Shown: positions 10,733 through 20,620, counted from the first letter of the stretch. The stretch: 64,000 bases of DNA from Actinokineospora iranica (GCF_900101685.1 NZ_FMZZ01000001.1:930001-994000); one strand, 5' to 3'. Notes: a model not told the origin generated them from the letters alone. Numbers and translations: made by a program.

Positions 10733-11923
10733 CTACTCACCGGGTCCGTGCCCACCAAGTCCTTGCCCGCCACTTCGCTGCCCAGCCCCGCCACGCACCT
10801 GCCCACCAGGCCCGCGCCCACCAGGTCTTCGCCCACCACTGGGTTGACCAGCCCCGCCCACGTCCCTGCCACGCCCTTGCCCACCGCCGGACCCCTGCCC
10901 GACACGTCCTTGCCCAGCACTTCGCAGCCCAGCCCCGCCAAGCACCTGCCCGCCACGCCCATGCCCACCAGGTCTTCGCCCGCCAGGCCTATGCCCGCCA
11001 AGTCCCTGCCCACCACCGAGCCGACCAACCTCATGCACCCGCCCACCAGGCCCGAGCGGTCTTTGCCCGCCACTGAACTGACCAACCTCGTGCGCCTGCC
11101 CACCAAGCCCGAGCACGCCACATCCCCGCCCACCACCGAGCCGACCAACCTCATACGCCCGCCCACCAGGCCCGAGCGGTCTTTGCCCGCCACTGAACTG
11201 ACCAACCTCGTGCGCCTGCCCGCCTGGCCTATGCCCCCGCACACCGCGTCCCCGCCCACCACTGAGCTGACCAGTCTCGTGCACTTGCCCGCCTGGCCCG
11301 TGCACACCACGTCCCTGCCCACCGTCGTGTTGCCCACCAGCGGCCCCCTGCTCACGCCCTTGCCCGCCCGGTCTTTGCCCACCGCCACGTTGCCCGGCCC
11401 CGCGCACTTGCCCACCGTGCTCAGGCGCGCCTCGCCCGGTCACACCAAGCTCCTCACCCCCGTGTGCGCCCTCCCCTTGGGCCGCACCGCGTCCCTGGCC
11501 CTCAAGCCCACGCCCCTCGTGAGCCCCGCCAAGGCCATCGGCCCCAGACTCACGACCTTGGTGGCCACGGCTGCCCCCGGCTACGCCACGCCCCTCAGCC
11601 GCGCGCACAAGGCCGCCTCGGTCCGCACCGCCGGTATCGCGCCCGTATCCGGTCTGGCCGCTGCTCTGCGCTCGGCCTCCACCGCGCTCGGCGTCCCCGT
11701 CACCCTCGTGCGGCGGAGCACCTCGCGCGTCCGCGCTGTCTCTCCCCTGCCGCCCATTCCCACCGAGCCCTGGCACGACATGCCCCTCGCCGCCCGCACT
11801 CCCCAGCGCGCGATGTCCGACAGCCGCACTGGCCCGCCAGTGGTCTGGACTGTCCCAACTGTCCCGGCAATCGTCCGGTTCGCCCTGCTGCCTGCCCTGC
11901 TGGTCCCGGTAGTCCCCGGGCAT
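10733..11923 (-). CDS. Gly/Arg/Gln-rich repetitive ORF in frame with ftsI, ending at TAG
   Basis: The ORF starts at ATG 11923 in a TGATG junction, with AGGAGG six bases upstream, the best-placed ribosome site in this part of the cluster. It encodes 396 residues beginning MPGDYRDQQGRQQGE and passing into Gly-rich repeats such as HEVGQFSGGQRPLGPGGR. It lies in the same frame as ftsI. Only the TAG at 10735-10733 separates them, and the low-complexity sequence continues unchanged past it. It may be the real N-terminal extension of FtsI, broken by a nonsense change or sequencing error, or a separate short product. Third codon positions are less GC-biased than in the neighbours. Confidence 0.5.
   Translation of the reverse strand: MPGDYRDQQGRQQGEPDDCRDSWDSPDHWRASAAVGHRALGSAGGEGHVVPGLGGNGRQGRDSADARGAPPHEGDGDAERGGGRAQSSGQTGYGRDTGGADRGGLVRAAEGRGVAGGSRGHQGRESGADGLGGAHEGRGLEGQGRGAAQGEGAHGGEELGVTGRGAPEHGGQVRGAGQRGGGQRPGGQGREQGAAGGQHDGGQGRGVHGPGGQVHETGQLSGGRGRGVRGHRPGGQAHEVGQFSGGQRPLGPGGRAYEVGRLGGGRGCGVLGLGGQAHEVGQFSGGQRPLGPGGRVHEVGRLGGGQGLGGHRPGGRRPGGHGRGGQVLGGAGLRSAGQGRVGQGSGGGQGRGRDVGGAGQPSGGRRPGGRGPGGQVRGGAGQRSGGQGLGGHGPGE
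10741..10980. repeat. Imperfect 147-nt repeat in the Gly-rich tract
   Basis: The stretch starting near 10761 is repeated with scattered changes near 10908, a shift of 147 nt (49 codons). Shared blocks include CCCAGCCCCGCCA and ACCAGGTCTTCGCCC. The shift is a multiple of three, so the ftsI-linked frame is kept. It belongs to the same low-complexity region as the 120-nt repeat. Confidence 0.6.
11041..11220. repeat. Exact 60-nt repeat at 120-nt spacing
   Basis: Positions 11041-11100 and 11161-11220 are identical. The 60 bases between them are a diverged copy of the bases preceding 11041 (shared CACCACCGAGCCGACCAACC). The unit is therefore 120 nt or 40 codons. On the minus strand in the ftsI frame it encodes units of the type HEVGQFSGGQRPLGPGGR followed by a Gly-rich spacer. 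Identity at the base level suggests recent duplication. Confidence 0.85.
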
Positions 11924-12471
11924 CAGCCACCTCCTGCCGGAAGCCGACGCCCACAAGCAGCGAAAACAACCCACCTCTCGAACGCGCCCGGCACGCCAGT
12001 CGCGCCACTCACCAAAGCCGCGCACCCAGACGCGTCACTCCCAGCGCTGTCGACCAAAGCCGGACTCGCCAATGGCGCGTACAGACCAACACTCGCCCTG
12101 TGTGACCCAGCACCCGCCACCCTGGCCGTGCTCTCCACCGCCGCATCCGCCCGAGAACCACTCGCCAAGCCGGCGCTTTCCCGCGGCCCGACCGCCCGAC
12201 CAGGGGCCGAGCGACCACCCCGTGCCCAGTGCCCAGCGCACGCGTCCCCGGCCGGGCCGCCACCCCTCCAACGCTGGGAAGGTGCGGCCAACCGGGCAGG
12301 CTCGGAGCCGGGTTCACGACCGGAGTGCCCGGCTGCCAGCACCTGTTGCCCTAGGCCGTCGAACCGGTGGCACTCCAGCGCCAACCGCCGTCCGCTTCCC
12401 CGCCCAAGTGCCAAGCGGGGCCGACACGAAGCCATGCCCCGCGTCGGCCCCCCGAACGAACTGCCTGGCAT
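11923..12471 (-). CDS. Unrecognised 182-residue ORF between ftsL and the Gly-rich ORF
   Basis: ATG at 12471 overlaps the ftsL stop (TGATG), with GGAGGAGG just upstream inside ftsL. The predicted product begins [16 protein letters not shown], is rich in Gly, Ala, Ser and Arg, and shows no domain I recognise. Codon use is poorly GC3-biased compared with real neighbours. It ends in another TGATG that starts the next ORF. The two junctions are alike, so this segment may be an insertion or a duplicated 5' end of ftsI. It may not encode a functional protein. Confidence 0.3.
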   Translation of the reverse strand: MPGSSFGGPTRGMASCRPRLALGRGSGRRLALECHRFDGLGQQVLAAGHSGREPGSEPARLAAPSQRWRGGGPAGDACAGHWARGGRSAPGRAVGPRESAGLASGSRADAAVESTARVAGAGSHRASVGLYAPLASPALVDSAGSDASGCAALVSGATGVPGAFERWVVFAACGRRLPAGGG

Positions 12472-13199
12472 CAGCCGCCTCCTCCAGGGGGCGTCTGCGC
12501 ACCCGCCTCCGGCGCCGCCTGTCCGGCGGGCGGTTGCGTGCCCGCGTCCACGTTCTGGGCCGAACCTTGGTCCGGGGACTGCGACTGGCCTGCCGGGGGC
12601 TGGGCGCCGGACGGTTGGGCGGCGGCGTTCGGCGAGGGTGGGGTGGTCACCGGTTTGGCGTCGCCGACCACCGTCACACTGCCGTCGGGGTTCACCACGA
12701 GCCACGAGGGGTCGCCCGCGGGGACCATGCCCAGGGCGCGGGCGCGATCGGCCAGCGCTGAGGGGGACTCCTGCTTGGTCACCTCGCGCTGGAGTTGGGC
12801 GGCTTGTTCGGACAGGCGGGTGGCCTCCTGCTTGGCCGCTTCGAGTCGGTAGGAGTCGGCGATGGCCTGCGTGGTCAGCCACAGCGTGGCCACGACCCCC
12901 ACGACCAGGAGGGCGATGATCAGGACCACGAACGAGGCGCGGCCGGAGGTGGCCTCGTCGGCCTTGACCGCGGGGGCCGTGTGGGAGCGGGTGCCGCCGC
13001 GGCCCTCGCGCTGGGCGCGGCGGGCGTAGGCGCGCTCGGCCGCGGGCGTGCGGGGGCGGGCCGAGGTGCGGTCGGCCCGGGTGGGCTTGGTCGGGGCGGC
13101 GACCGTGTCGGTGTCGGCGGTGCGCGTCCGGCGGGTCGGATCCGGGGTGCGCTCCGGAGCGCGGCGGCTGCCTCGCGTGCTGCGCGTCGGCGCGGTCAT
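12471..13199 (-). CDS. ftsL: FtsL-like bitopic division protein
   Basis: FtsL-like proteins form part of the septal FtsQ-FtsL-FtsB complex that activates FtsW/FtsI. The 242-residue protein has a basic cytoplasmic N-terminus, one membrane segment at about residues 89-111 ([19 protein letters not shown]), a short coiled coil ([19 protein letters not shown]) and a Pro/Gln-rich outer tail. The region [19 protein letters not shown] is typical of actinobacterial FtsL. ATG at 13199 overlaps the rsmH stop (ATGA). The position between rsmH and ftsI supports the call, since FtsL is poorly conserved in sequence. Confidence 0.85.
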   Translation of the reverse strand: MTAPTRSTRGSRRAPERTPDPTRRTRTADTDTVAAPTKPTRADRTSARPRTPAAERAYARRAQREGRGGTRSHTAPAVKADEATSGRASFVVLIIALLVVGVVATLWLTTQAIADSYRLEAAKQEATRLSEQAAQLQREVTKQESPSALADRARALGMVPAGDPSWLVVNPDGSVTVVGDAKPVTTPPSPNAAAQPSGAQPPAGQSQSPDQGSAQNVDAGTQPPAGQAAPEAGAQTPPGGGG

Positions 13200-14152
13200 G
13201 TTGCCTCCCGGATGCGTTCGGCGGCGCGCAGTCGGACCGACTGGGCGCGGGGGTTGTGGGCGATCTCCTGCTCTTCGGCGAGTTCGGCGCCTCGGGTGAG
13301 CAGACGCACGTGCGGGCCGTGGCCGGGGAGCTCCACCGGCAGGCCCGGCGGCGTCGTGGACTTGGCGAGGTCGGCGAACGCGCGCTTGACGATGCGGTCT
13401 TCCAGCGACTGGTAGGCCTCGACGACGATGCGGCCGCCGACACGCAGGGCGTCGAGGGCGGCTGGGATGGCGCGGCGCAGGACGTCGAGTTCGGCGTTCA
13501 CCTCGATGCGCAGGGCCTGGAAGGTGCGCTTCGCGGGGTGACCGCCGGTGCGCCTGCTCGCGGCGGGGACGGCGTCGTACAACAACTCCACAAGGCGGGC
13601 GCTGGTGGTGAACGGCTCCTTGTCGCGGGCGGCGACCACCGCCTTGGCGATCCGGGACGCGAACCGCTCCTCGCCGTAGTCGCGCAGGACGCGGGTCAGC
13701 TCGGCTGCCGAGTACGTGTTGAGGACGTCGGCGGCGGTCAGGCCCGCGGTGGGGTCCATCCGCATGTCCAATGGGGAGTCCCGCGAATAGGCGAAACCGC
13801 GCTCCGGCACGTCGAGCTGCATCGAGGACACGCCCAGGTCGAACAGCACCCCGTCCACACGCGACAGTCCCAGGTCGGACAGGGCGTCGGGGAGTCCGTC
13901 GTAGACGGTGTGCACGAGGTGGACGCGGTCGCCGTGGCGGGCGAGGCGTTCGCCGGAGCGGGCGAGCGCGTTCGGGTCGCGGTCGAGGCCGACCAGGGTG
14001 AGCTGGGGGTGCGCGGACAACAGGGCGTCGGCGTGGCCGCCGAGGCCGAGGGTGGCGTCGACCAGGACAGCGGGGTGGCCTGCCAGGGCGGGCTCGAACA
14101 GCTCCAGGATGCGGTCCACCAGAACCGGCTCGTGCCGTGGCTGCTCCGTCAT
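13196..14152 (-). CDS. rsmH: 16S rRNA (cytosine(1402)-N(4))-methyltransferase
   Basis: RsmH (MraW) N4-methylates C1402 of 16S rRNA using S-adenosylmethionine. The 318-residue protein shows the N-terminal [11 protein letters not shown], the SAM-binding segment [14 protein letters not shown] and the characteristic [11 protein letters not shown] and [16 protein letters not shown] motifs. ATG at 14152 is chosen from homology. GTG at 14155 sits at better spacing from GAGAGGGG, and the frame extends to a TTG at 14176. The end overlaps ftsL. Confidence 0.95.
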   Translation of the reverse strand: MTEQPRHEPVLVDRILELFEPALAGHPAVLVDATLGLGGHADALLSAHPQLTLVGLDRDPNALARSGERLARHGDRVHLVHTVYDGLPDALSDLGLSRVDGVLFDLGVSSMQLDVPERGFAYSRDSPLDMRMDPTAGLTAADVLNTYSAAELTRVLRDYGEERFASRIAKAVVAARDKEPFTTSARLVELLYDAVPAASRRTGGHPAKRTFQALRIEVNAELDVLRRAIPAALDALRVGGRIVVEAYQSLEDRIVKRAFADLAKSTTPPGLPVELPGHGPHVRLLTRGAELAEEQEIAHNPRAQSVRLRAAERIREAT

Positions 14153-14306
14153 CACCCGCCCACCCCTCTCGAACAAGTCCGGCCGGATGGCCGGATGCCG
14201 CCAGGTCCCCGCCCGCTCGTCGAACCTGGCACCGGGGAAGGTGCGCCAGGGCCGAAAGCGAGCGGACCGAGGCCTCGCGGCACCCGTGTCCCTCCTGTTC
14301 CCACAC

Positions 14307-14738
14307 TCAGAACACGCCGGGCAGGACCTCCTCCCGAGCCTGGGAATAGCTGTCCTCGTGCTCGTCCAGGTAGGCCTGCCACGCCTGCGCGTCCCAGATC
14401 TCCAGCCTGGTGATCGCGCCGATGACCACGCACTCCTTGGTCAGCCCCGCGTACTTGCGAAGCTCCGGCGCGACCGCGATGCGCCCCTGCCCGTCTGGTC
14501 GCTGCTCGTCGGTTCCGGCGAACAGGTACCGCTGGTAGGCGCGAACCGCTTCGTTCGTGAGAGGTGCCGCGGCGACCTTGCGCGCCATCTCCTCGAACTC
14601 CGCGCGCGGGAACACGTAGAGACAGTGATCCTGACCCTTCGTGACCATCAGTCCACCCGCGAGCGCTTCCCGAAACTTGGCAGGCAGCGTCAGCCGCCCT
14701 TTGTCATCGAGCTTGGGGGTGTGCGTGCCGAGAAACAT
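14307..14738 (-). CDS. mraZ: Transcriptional regulator MraZ
   Basis: MraZ is the SpoVT/AbrB-type regulator that binds its own promoter at the head of the dcw cluster. The 143-residue protein starts [20 protein letters not shown], the classic MraZ N-terminus, and has the second AbrB-like copy around [16 protein letters not shown] at 14738 has GGAGGTG upstream. A promoter and an array of GTGG boxes lie 57-90 bp upstream, as expected for autoregulation. Confidence 0.96.
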   Translation of the reverse strand: MFLGTHTPKLDDKGRLTLPAKFREALAGGLMVTKGQDHCLYVFPRAEFEEMARKVAAAPLTNEAVRAYQRYLFAGTDEQRPDGQGRIAVAPELRKYAGLTKECVVIGAITRLEIWDAQAWQAYLDEHEDSYSQAREEVLPGVF

Positions 14739-14792
14739 CGGACACCCACCTCCCCACCGAACCGGTCGGATCGGCCGTGAGGCCCCCTGCTG

Positions 14793-14828
14793 CCCCACTT
14801 GGCGCCACAGTACCCCACTTTTCACCAC
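14793..14828 (-). promoter_or_regulatory. MraZ operator: four GTGG boxes at exact 10-bp spacing
   Basis: On the minus strand GTGG occurs at 14828, 14818, 14808 and 14798, each exactly 10 bp apart. Two copies extend to GTGGGG. MraZ proteins are known to bind direct repeats of this kind with one-turn spacing. The array overlaps the proposed promoter. Four boxes is one more than the three described for E. coli. Confidence 0.75.
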
Positions 14829-14834
14829 AGTCAA
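14807..14834 (-). promoter_or_regulatory. SigA-type promoter of the dcw cluster
   Basis: Reading the minus strand, TTGACT (14834-14829) is followed after 16 bases by TACTGT (14812-14807). Both boxes lie inside the MraZ box array, so a bound repressor would block polymerase. The expected transcript start is about 60 bp upstream of mraZ. Confidence 0.65.
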
Positions 14835-14838
14835 CGCG

Positions 14839-15489
14839 AAACGAGCACGTCTCAGACTCGAAGGTGGGACGTTTTCCCAGCTAGATGGCCATTCATCTGG
14901 GTGGGGGGAGGTGGGGGCGTAACCGCGGCCGGGCTGCCGCCAGCCTGGCGAGAAGGGGCGAAAACGTCCGGAATCACCCTCGTGAGGGGCGTTGAACCGC
15001 ACGTCACGGCCGATGGTGGGGACGAGTGGGGCATCGGGGGACCGCGCCGTGGGGCGGAGTGGGGACAACCAGCCCCGCACCCGAACGGGATGCCCTCGTC
15101 CGGTGTCACCCGGACACACAGAGTGACTTTGCGACTCTCTCGATGCGGCCGTCCGGCGGAGCCCGCCGGAGGATTCAGCCGAGCCCCTGCCCCCGACCGA
15201 ACCGGCCGGGACCGGCGAACGGACCACGACGCGCGGCGGCGCGGCGGCCTGTGGACAACTCGCACCGCCCTCGGTCACCCCGGCCTATCCTGGCAAGATC
15301 GGTAGCGAGGATCGGCGACCGCCGGGGTTGGGCTGGAACATTGGGTACTTCGCCCTGGTTTGACACACTTCATGGCAGGCTGTCTCGGTTACGGGACGTG
15401 GCCGGCGACGTCGAACGCGCCGATCCTGGCCGCACCCCGACCGGGTGCCGACAGGCCTGGACAGCCGCCGAGACTCACCAGGAGGTCGC
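14839..15489. other. 650-bp divergent intergenic region between mraZ and moxR
   Basis: No credible gene was found. The stretch near the mraZ side is G-rich on the plus strand (around 14900-14920). A TTGACA hexamer occurs at 15360-15365 on the plus strand, 125 bp before moxR, but no convincing -10 box follows at normal spacing. The moxR ribosome site ends the region. Confidence 0.5.
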
Positions 15490-16662
<1,173 letters not shown>

Positions 16663-16686
16663 CGGCGAGAGGGGGATGGAGACGCG

Positions 16687-17952
16687 ATGCGGGGAGCACT
16701 GTCGGGCCTGACCACTCGGGGGCGGTGCCTGTTGGCGGCCGGGTTGGCCGCCGCGCTGTGCTCGATCGTGCTCAACGAGCGCGACCTGCTGCGCGTGTCC
16801 GTGTTCGTGGTGGCATTGCCGCTGCTGGTCTGCTTCCTCACCGCGATGACCCGCGTCGGCCTGCACGCCCAGCGGCACATCTCGCCCTGGCGGGTGCCTG
16901 TCGGCGGGCGCGCCGAGGTGGTGCTGTCGGTCCGCAGCACCGGCAGGCTGCCCACGGTCGGGCTGCTCGTCTCCGACGGCGTCCCCTATGCGCTCGGCGG
17001 TAAGCCGCGGTTCCTGATCGATCACCTCCCCCGACACGGCGGCACTCAGCTGCGCTACGCCGTGCAGCCGATGCTGCGCGGCATCCAGCAGATCGGCCCG
17101 CTCAAGGCCACCGTGACCGACCCGTTCGGCCTGGCCGAGTTCGAGCGGGAGCTCGCGCACACGTCCCGCCTCGTCGTGGTCCCCCGAGTGGTCGCGTTGT
17201 CGGGGGTCCCGGGCGGGTCGGGCCTGGGGTCCGGCGACGACGGCTCGGTCCGGCTCAACGCGGGCCAGGGCGACGACGACGCCGTGGTCCGGCCGTACCG
17301 GCAGGGCGACGACCTGCGCAAGGTGCACTGGCGGTCCACGGCCAAGCGCGACGAGATGATGGTGCGGGTCGAGGAAAGCCCCTGGCGCGGCGGCACCACC
17401 GTCCTGCTCGACCGGCGCGTCTACGGGCACCGAGGCTCGGGGGCGAACTCCAGCCTGGAGTGGGCGATCTCCTTCGCCGCGAGTGTGTGCGTGCAGCTGC
17501 ACCGCCACGGCCACCCGATCCGGCTGGTCACCGAGACCGGCAGCGTCCTGGTCAACGACTCCGGCGACGCGGGCCACAGCGACAACGCGATGCTCGACGC
17601 GCTCGCCGCCCTGCAGCCGGTGCACCAGCGCGACATCTCCTGTCCCGCCGACCCCGGCCACGGCCAGGAGCTGATCGCCATCCTCGGCGCGGCGACCCCG
17701 GAGTCGCTCAGCCAGCTCATCCGCTACCGCACCCGGGGAGCGCGCAGCCTGGCCGTCCTGCTCGACACCCCGGCCTGGGGCCAGGGCGACGGCCCCGACG
17801 TCGACCCGAGGGCCGCGGCCGCCCTGCTCAGCGGCGCGGGCTGGGGCGTCACGGTCGCGCGCCCGGACGTCCCGATGACCCGGGTCTGGGGCAGCGTGTG
17901 CCGCACGGGGTTCACCCGGGGCGACGCGATGGTCGCGGGGTCCGGGTCATGA
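16687..17952 (+). CDS. DUF58 domain-containing membrane protein
   Basis: The 421-residue protein has two N-terminal membrane segments (about residues 13-55). A beta-rich middle region follows, and then the DUF58 core around VRPYRQGDDLRKVHWRSTAK, the family's signature segment. DUF58 proteins resemble VWA domains and are MoxR partners, but the exact role is unknown. It starts 25 bp after moxR, and its TGA overlaps the ATG of a small ORF (ATGA). In actinomycetes the trio MoxR-DUF58-TgpA is common and probably acts at the cell envelope. Confidence 0.88.
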   Translation: MRGALSGLTTRGRCLLAAGLAAALCSIVLNERDLLRVSVFVVALPLLVCFLTAMTRVGLHAQRHISPWRVPVGGRAEVVLSVRSTGRLPTVGLLVSDGVPYALGGKPRFLIDHLPRHGGTQLRYAVQPMLRGIQQIGPLKATVTDPFGLAEFERELAHTSRLVVVPRVVALSGVPGGSGLGSGDDGSVRLNAGQGDDDAVVRPYRQGDDLRKVHWRSTAKRDEMMVRVEESPWRGGTTVLLDRRVYGHRGSGANSSLEWAISFAASVCVQLHRHGHPIRLVTETGSVLVNDSGDAGHSDNAMLDALAALQPVHQRDISCPADPGHGQELIAILGAATPESLSQLIRYRTRGARSLAVLLDTPAWGQGDGPDVDPRAAAALLSGAGWGVTVARPDVPMTRVWGSVCRTGFTRGDAMVAGSGS

Positions 17953-18221
17953 CCAGGCGACTGCGCGGACTCCAGCCGCTCTGGCCGCGCCCCGGCCAGA
18001 GCGGTCGACCGCGAGCGCGGACATGCCCGAGCCGCGGCGACCAAGGGGACCGGGTCACGGGTGTGCGGGTGGCGGCGCTCCGCTCCCCGTCGCCGGTGCG
18101 CGCCTCACTCGGAAGAACAAGCACGATCAGCGACGACCGCGGGCAGCGCGCGATGACCTCATGGGCTGTGACCTCATGGGCTGTGGCCTCAGGGGCCGTG
18201 ACCTCAGGGGCGGCGGCGTGA
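17949..18221 (+). CDS. Small 90-residue ORF bridging DUF58 and tgpA
   Basis: The ORF overlaps DUF58 at its start (ATGA at 17949) and tgpA at its end (GTGA at 18218), so it would couple translation between the two genes. The product is basic, starts MTRRLRGLQPLWPRPGQS and ends in a pentapeptide repeat (TSWAV, TSWAV, ASGAV, TSGAA). No domain is recognised and there is no hydrophobic anchor. It may be a real linker gene, a remnant of the N-terminus of a TgpA variant, or chance. The double overlap is the main support. Confidence 0.4.
   Translation: MTRRLRGLQPLWPRPGQSGRPRARTCPSRGDQGDRVTGVRVAALRSPSPVRASLGRTSTISDDRGQRAMTSWAVTSWAVASGAVTSGAAA
18156..18215 (+). repeat. 15-nt tandem repeat, four copies
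   Basis: The unit ACCTCATGGGCTGTG occurs exactly twice (18156-18170, 18171-18185). Two diverged copies follow (GCCTCAGGGGCCGTG and ACCTCAGGGGCGGCG). The array ends two bases before the tgpA GTG. A 15-nt unit keeps the reading frame, and slippage could change the distance to the tgpA start. Confidence 0.85.
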
Positions 18222-20620
18222 GCGAGCAGACAGCGACCCCGCAGGCGCAGTGGTCGACCACCGTCACCCCGGTCGTCGCCGCCGCGACCACCCTCTGCGC
18301 GGCGACCGCGCTGGCGGGTGTGATCGACGGGATGCGGTGGCTCGGGTACGCGGGCATCGCGGTGATCGTGGTGGCCGCGGTCGGTCTCGGCCTGCGGGCG
18401 ATGCGGACGCCGACGCTGGTCGTCGGGTTGTCGCAGATGGTGGCGCTGTTGTGCCTGCTGGTGGCCCTGTTCACCAACAGCGGCGTCCTCGGGCTGCTTC
18501 CCGGCCCGGCGGCGGTCGCCGAGCTCGGCGACGTCTTGCGCAGCTCCGTCGAAGCGGTGCGCGTGGGTGTGCCGCCGGTGCCGCCGTCCGCGCCGGTGCT
18601 GTGCCTGGTCGTGATCGCGATCGGGCTGGTGGCCGTGCTGGTCGACACGCTCGCGGTGGCGGCGGGGACGCCTGCCGCGTGCGGGCTGGTGCTGCTGTGC
18701 GTCTACGCGGTGCCCGCGTCGCTGGCCGACGACCTGCTGCCCTGGTGGTCGTTCGTGCTGGGGGCGAGTTCGTTCGCCGCGCTGCTGGCCGTCGACGGCA
18801 CGCACCGCCACCAGCTGTGGCGCAACCGGCCGCAGCTGCCCAGCACCGGCACCGGCTTCGGGTCGCCGGTGGCGATGGTGTCGTCGGCGCTGGTGCTGGG
18901 GCTGCTCGCCGGTGGGCTGGTCACCGGGATCGGCACGGTCGGGAGCCTGCCCGGCGGGTCCGGCGGCGGTGGCCGGGACGGTGGGCTGGCCCTCAAGCCG
19001 TTCACCGCCCTGCGCGGGATGCTCGACCAGGGCAGCAACGTGGAGTTGTTCCGGGTTCGCGGGCTGGGCAACGAGAGCCGCTACCTGCGGGCGATGACGC
19101 TGCCCCGCTACGACCGCAACGGCGGCTGGATCGCCGCGGACGCCCTGGCCGACGACATCTCCGCGAACGGCGACCTCCCGCCCGCCCCGGGCGACGACGG
19201 GGCCGGGACGATCACCCGCGTCGAGATCGAGCCGATCAACTCGCAGGACCTGTGGGCGCCCGTCTACGGCATCCCGCGCAGGCTGAGCGACGTGCCCGAC
19301 GGGCTGTTCTACGACCGCAGCGGCGGGATGGTCTACTCCCGCAATTCCCGGAAGCTGCCCAAGTACGTCGAGGACGCCGACCTGAGCCAGCCCACCGCGA
19401 ACGACCTGCGGGCCAGCGGCGCCGACTTCGGCGAGATCGACCCGGTCTACCTGGCCGCCGACGGCATCGACACCCAGGTCGTGCGGCTCGCCGACGAGCT
19501 GACCCGGGACCAGCCGACGATGTTCGACAAGACGCTGGCGTTGCAGGAGTACTTCTCCCTCGCCAACGGCTTCCGCTACCAGACCCAGACCGGCGCGGCC
19601 AGCGACGAGGACGCGCTCAAGGAGTTCCTCTTCGGCGCCAAGGTCGGCTACTGCGAGCAGTACGCCTCGGCGATGGCGATCCTGGCCCGCGCGGCGGGCA
19701 TCCCGGCGCGAGTCGCCATCGGGTACACCGCTGGCTTCCAGTCCGGCGACTACCGCTCCATCACCACCCAGGACGCGCACGCGTGGGTCGAGGTGTTCTT
19801 CCCCGACCAGGGATGGGTCACCTTCGACCCGACGCCGCTGTCGGACGGCCGCGCCTACGAGCCGCCCTACGTGAGCACCGACCTCAGCACGGACCCCTCG
19901 ACGGGCGCCTCCGAGGATGAGGTCCCCACCGGGGCCGGCAGCAGCACGGCCGCCCCGCGCGACAACCTGCCCGACCCCGCCGACCCCGCCGCGAACGCCC
20001 CCGCCCCGACCGAGGGGGACGGTTCCTGGCCGTGGCAGGCGTGGACGGCGCTGGGACTGGCGCTGCTCGCCGTCTTGGGCGCCGCTCTGGCGCGGTCCGC
20101 CCGCGTCCGGGTCGGCGTGGTCGGGGCGGCCGCGGTGGGCGTGCTCGCGCTGTTCTTCCTGCTGTCGATCGTTTCCTGGTGGTTGAGCGTGCTCCTGCTG
20201 GTCGTGGCGGCGGCCGCCATCCCCGCCGGGGTGCGCGGTTGGCTGCGCACCGAGCGCAGGGACGCGATCCTCGCCCAGTCCGCCGCCGCTCCCACGGCGG
20301 CGTGGGCGGAGCTGATGGCCGAGTCGTGGGACCGCGGCGCCGACACGCCCGAGTCGGACACCGTGCGCACCGCCGCCCGCAGGCTGGCGAAGGAGCACAG
20401 CCTCGACGAGCACAGCAAGCAGGCCCTGCGCACGGTGGTGGGCTCGGTGGAGCGGTCCTGGTACGGCGGCCGGACCACCCACGAGCCTGAACTGGCCTTG
20501 GCCTTCGACCAGGTAGTGCAGGGGATGCGCCGAAACTCGCCGTTGGACTGGAAGTCCAGGCTGCTGCCCCGCTCGGTCATGCGGCCGCGCAAGAAGCGCT
20601 CCGCAGACCTGGGCGACTGA
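18218..20620 (+). CDS. Transglutaminase-like membrane protein (TgpA family, DUF3488)
   Basis: The 800-residue protein has an N-terminal block of about six membrane helices and then a large outer region with a transglutaminase-like domain. The catalytic triad is visible: Cys near residue 479 (GYCEQYASAM), His in DAHAWVEVF and Asp in VTFDPTP. One more pair of helices and a cytoplasmic tail follow. Family members act at the cell surface and are thought to be papain-like hydrolases or acyltransferases. GTG at 18218 is chosen from the GTGA overlap, with AGGGGCGG upstream. A longer in-frame start at 18023 exists but its sequence is low quality. Confidence 0.88.
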   Translation: MSEQTATPQAQWSTTVTPVVAAATTLCAATALAGVIDGMRWLGYAGIAVIVVAAVGLGLRAMRTPTLVVGLSQMVALLCLLVALFTNSGVLGLLPGPAAVAELGDVLRSSVEAVRVGVPPVPPSAPVLCLVVIAIGLVAVLVDTLAVAAGTPAACGLVLLCVYAVPASLADDLLPWWSFVLGASSFAALLAVDGTHRHQLWRNRPQLPSTGTGFGSPVAMVSSALVLGLLAGGLVTGIGTVGSLPGGSGGGGRDGGLALKPFTALRGMLDQGSNVELFRVRGLGNESRYLRAMTLPRYDRNGGWIAADALADDISANGDLPPAPGDDGAGTITRVEIEPINSQDLWAPVYGIPRRLSDVPDGLFYDRSGGMVYSRNSRKLPKYVEDADLSQPTANDLRASGADFGEIDPVYLAADGIDTQVVRLADELTRDQPTMFDKTLALQEYFSLANGFRYQTQTGAASDEDALKEFLFGAKVGYCEQYASAMAILARAAGIPARVAIGYTAGFQSGDYRSITTQDAHAWVEVFFPDQGWVTFDPTPLSDGRAYEPPYVSTDLSTDPSTGASEDEVPTGAGSSTAAPRDNLPDPADPAANAPAPTEGDGSWPWQAWTALGLALLAVLGAALARSARVRVGVVGAAAVGVLALFFLLSIVSWWLSVLLLVVAAAAIPAGVRGWLRTERRDAILAQSAAAPTAAWAELMAESWDRGADTPESDTVRTAARRLAKEHSLDEHSKQALRTVVGSVERSWYGGRTTHEPELALAFDQVVQGMRRNSPLDWKSRLLPRSVMRPRKKRSADLGD

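Noticed and set aside
8486-12919. A 1477-codon open frame on the plus strand across ftsI and the repeat region
   Set aside because: It runs antisense to ftsI, ftsL and the repeats. It exists because the GC-rich minus-strand genes leave few stops in this frame. Its Pro/Thr-rich product has no domains.
15360-15400. TTGACA as a moxR promoter
   Set aside because: No acceptable -10 hexamer stands 16-19 bases downstream, so a promoter is not claimed.
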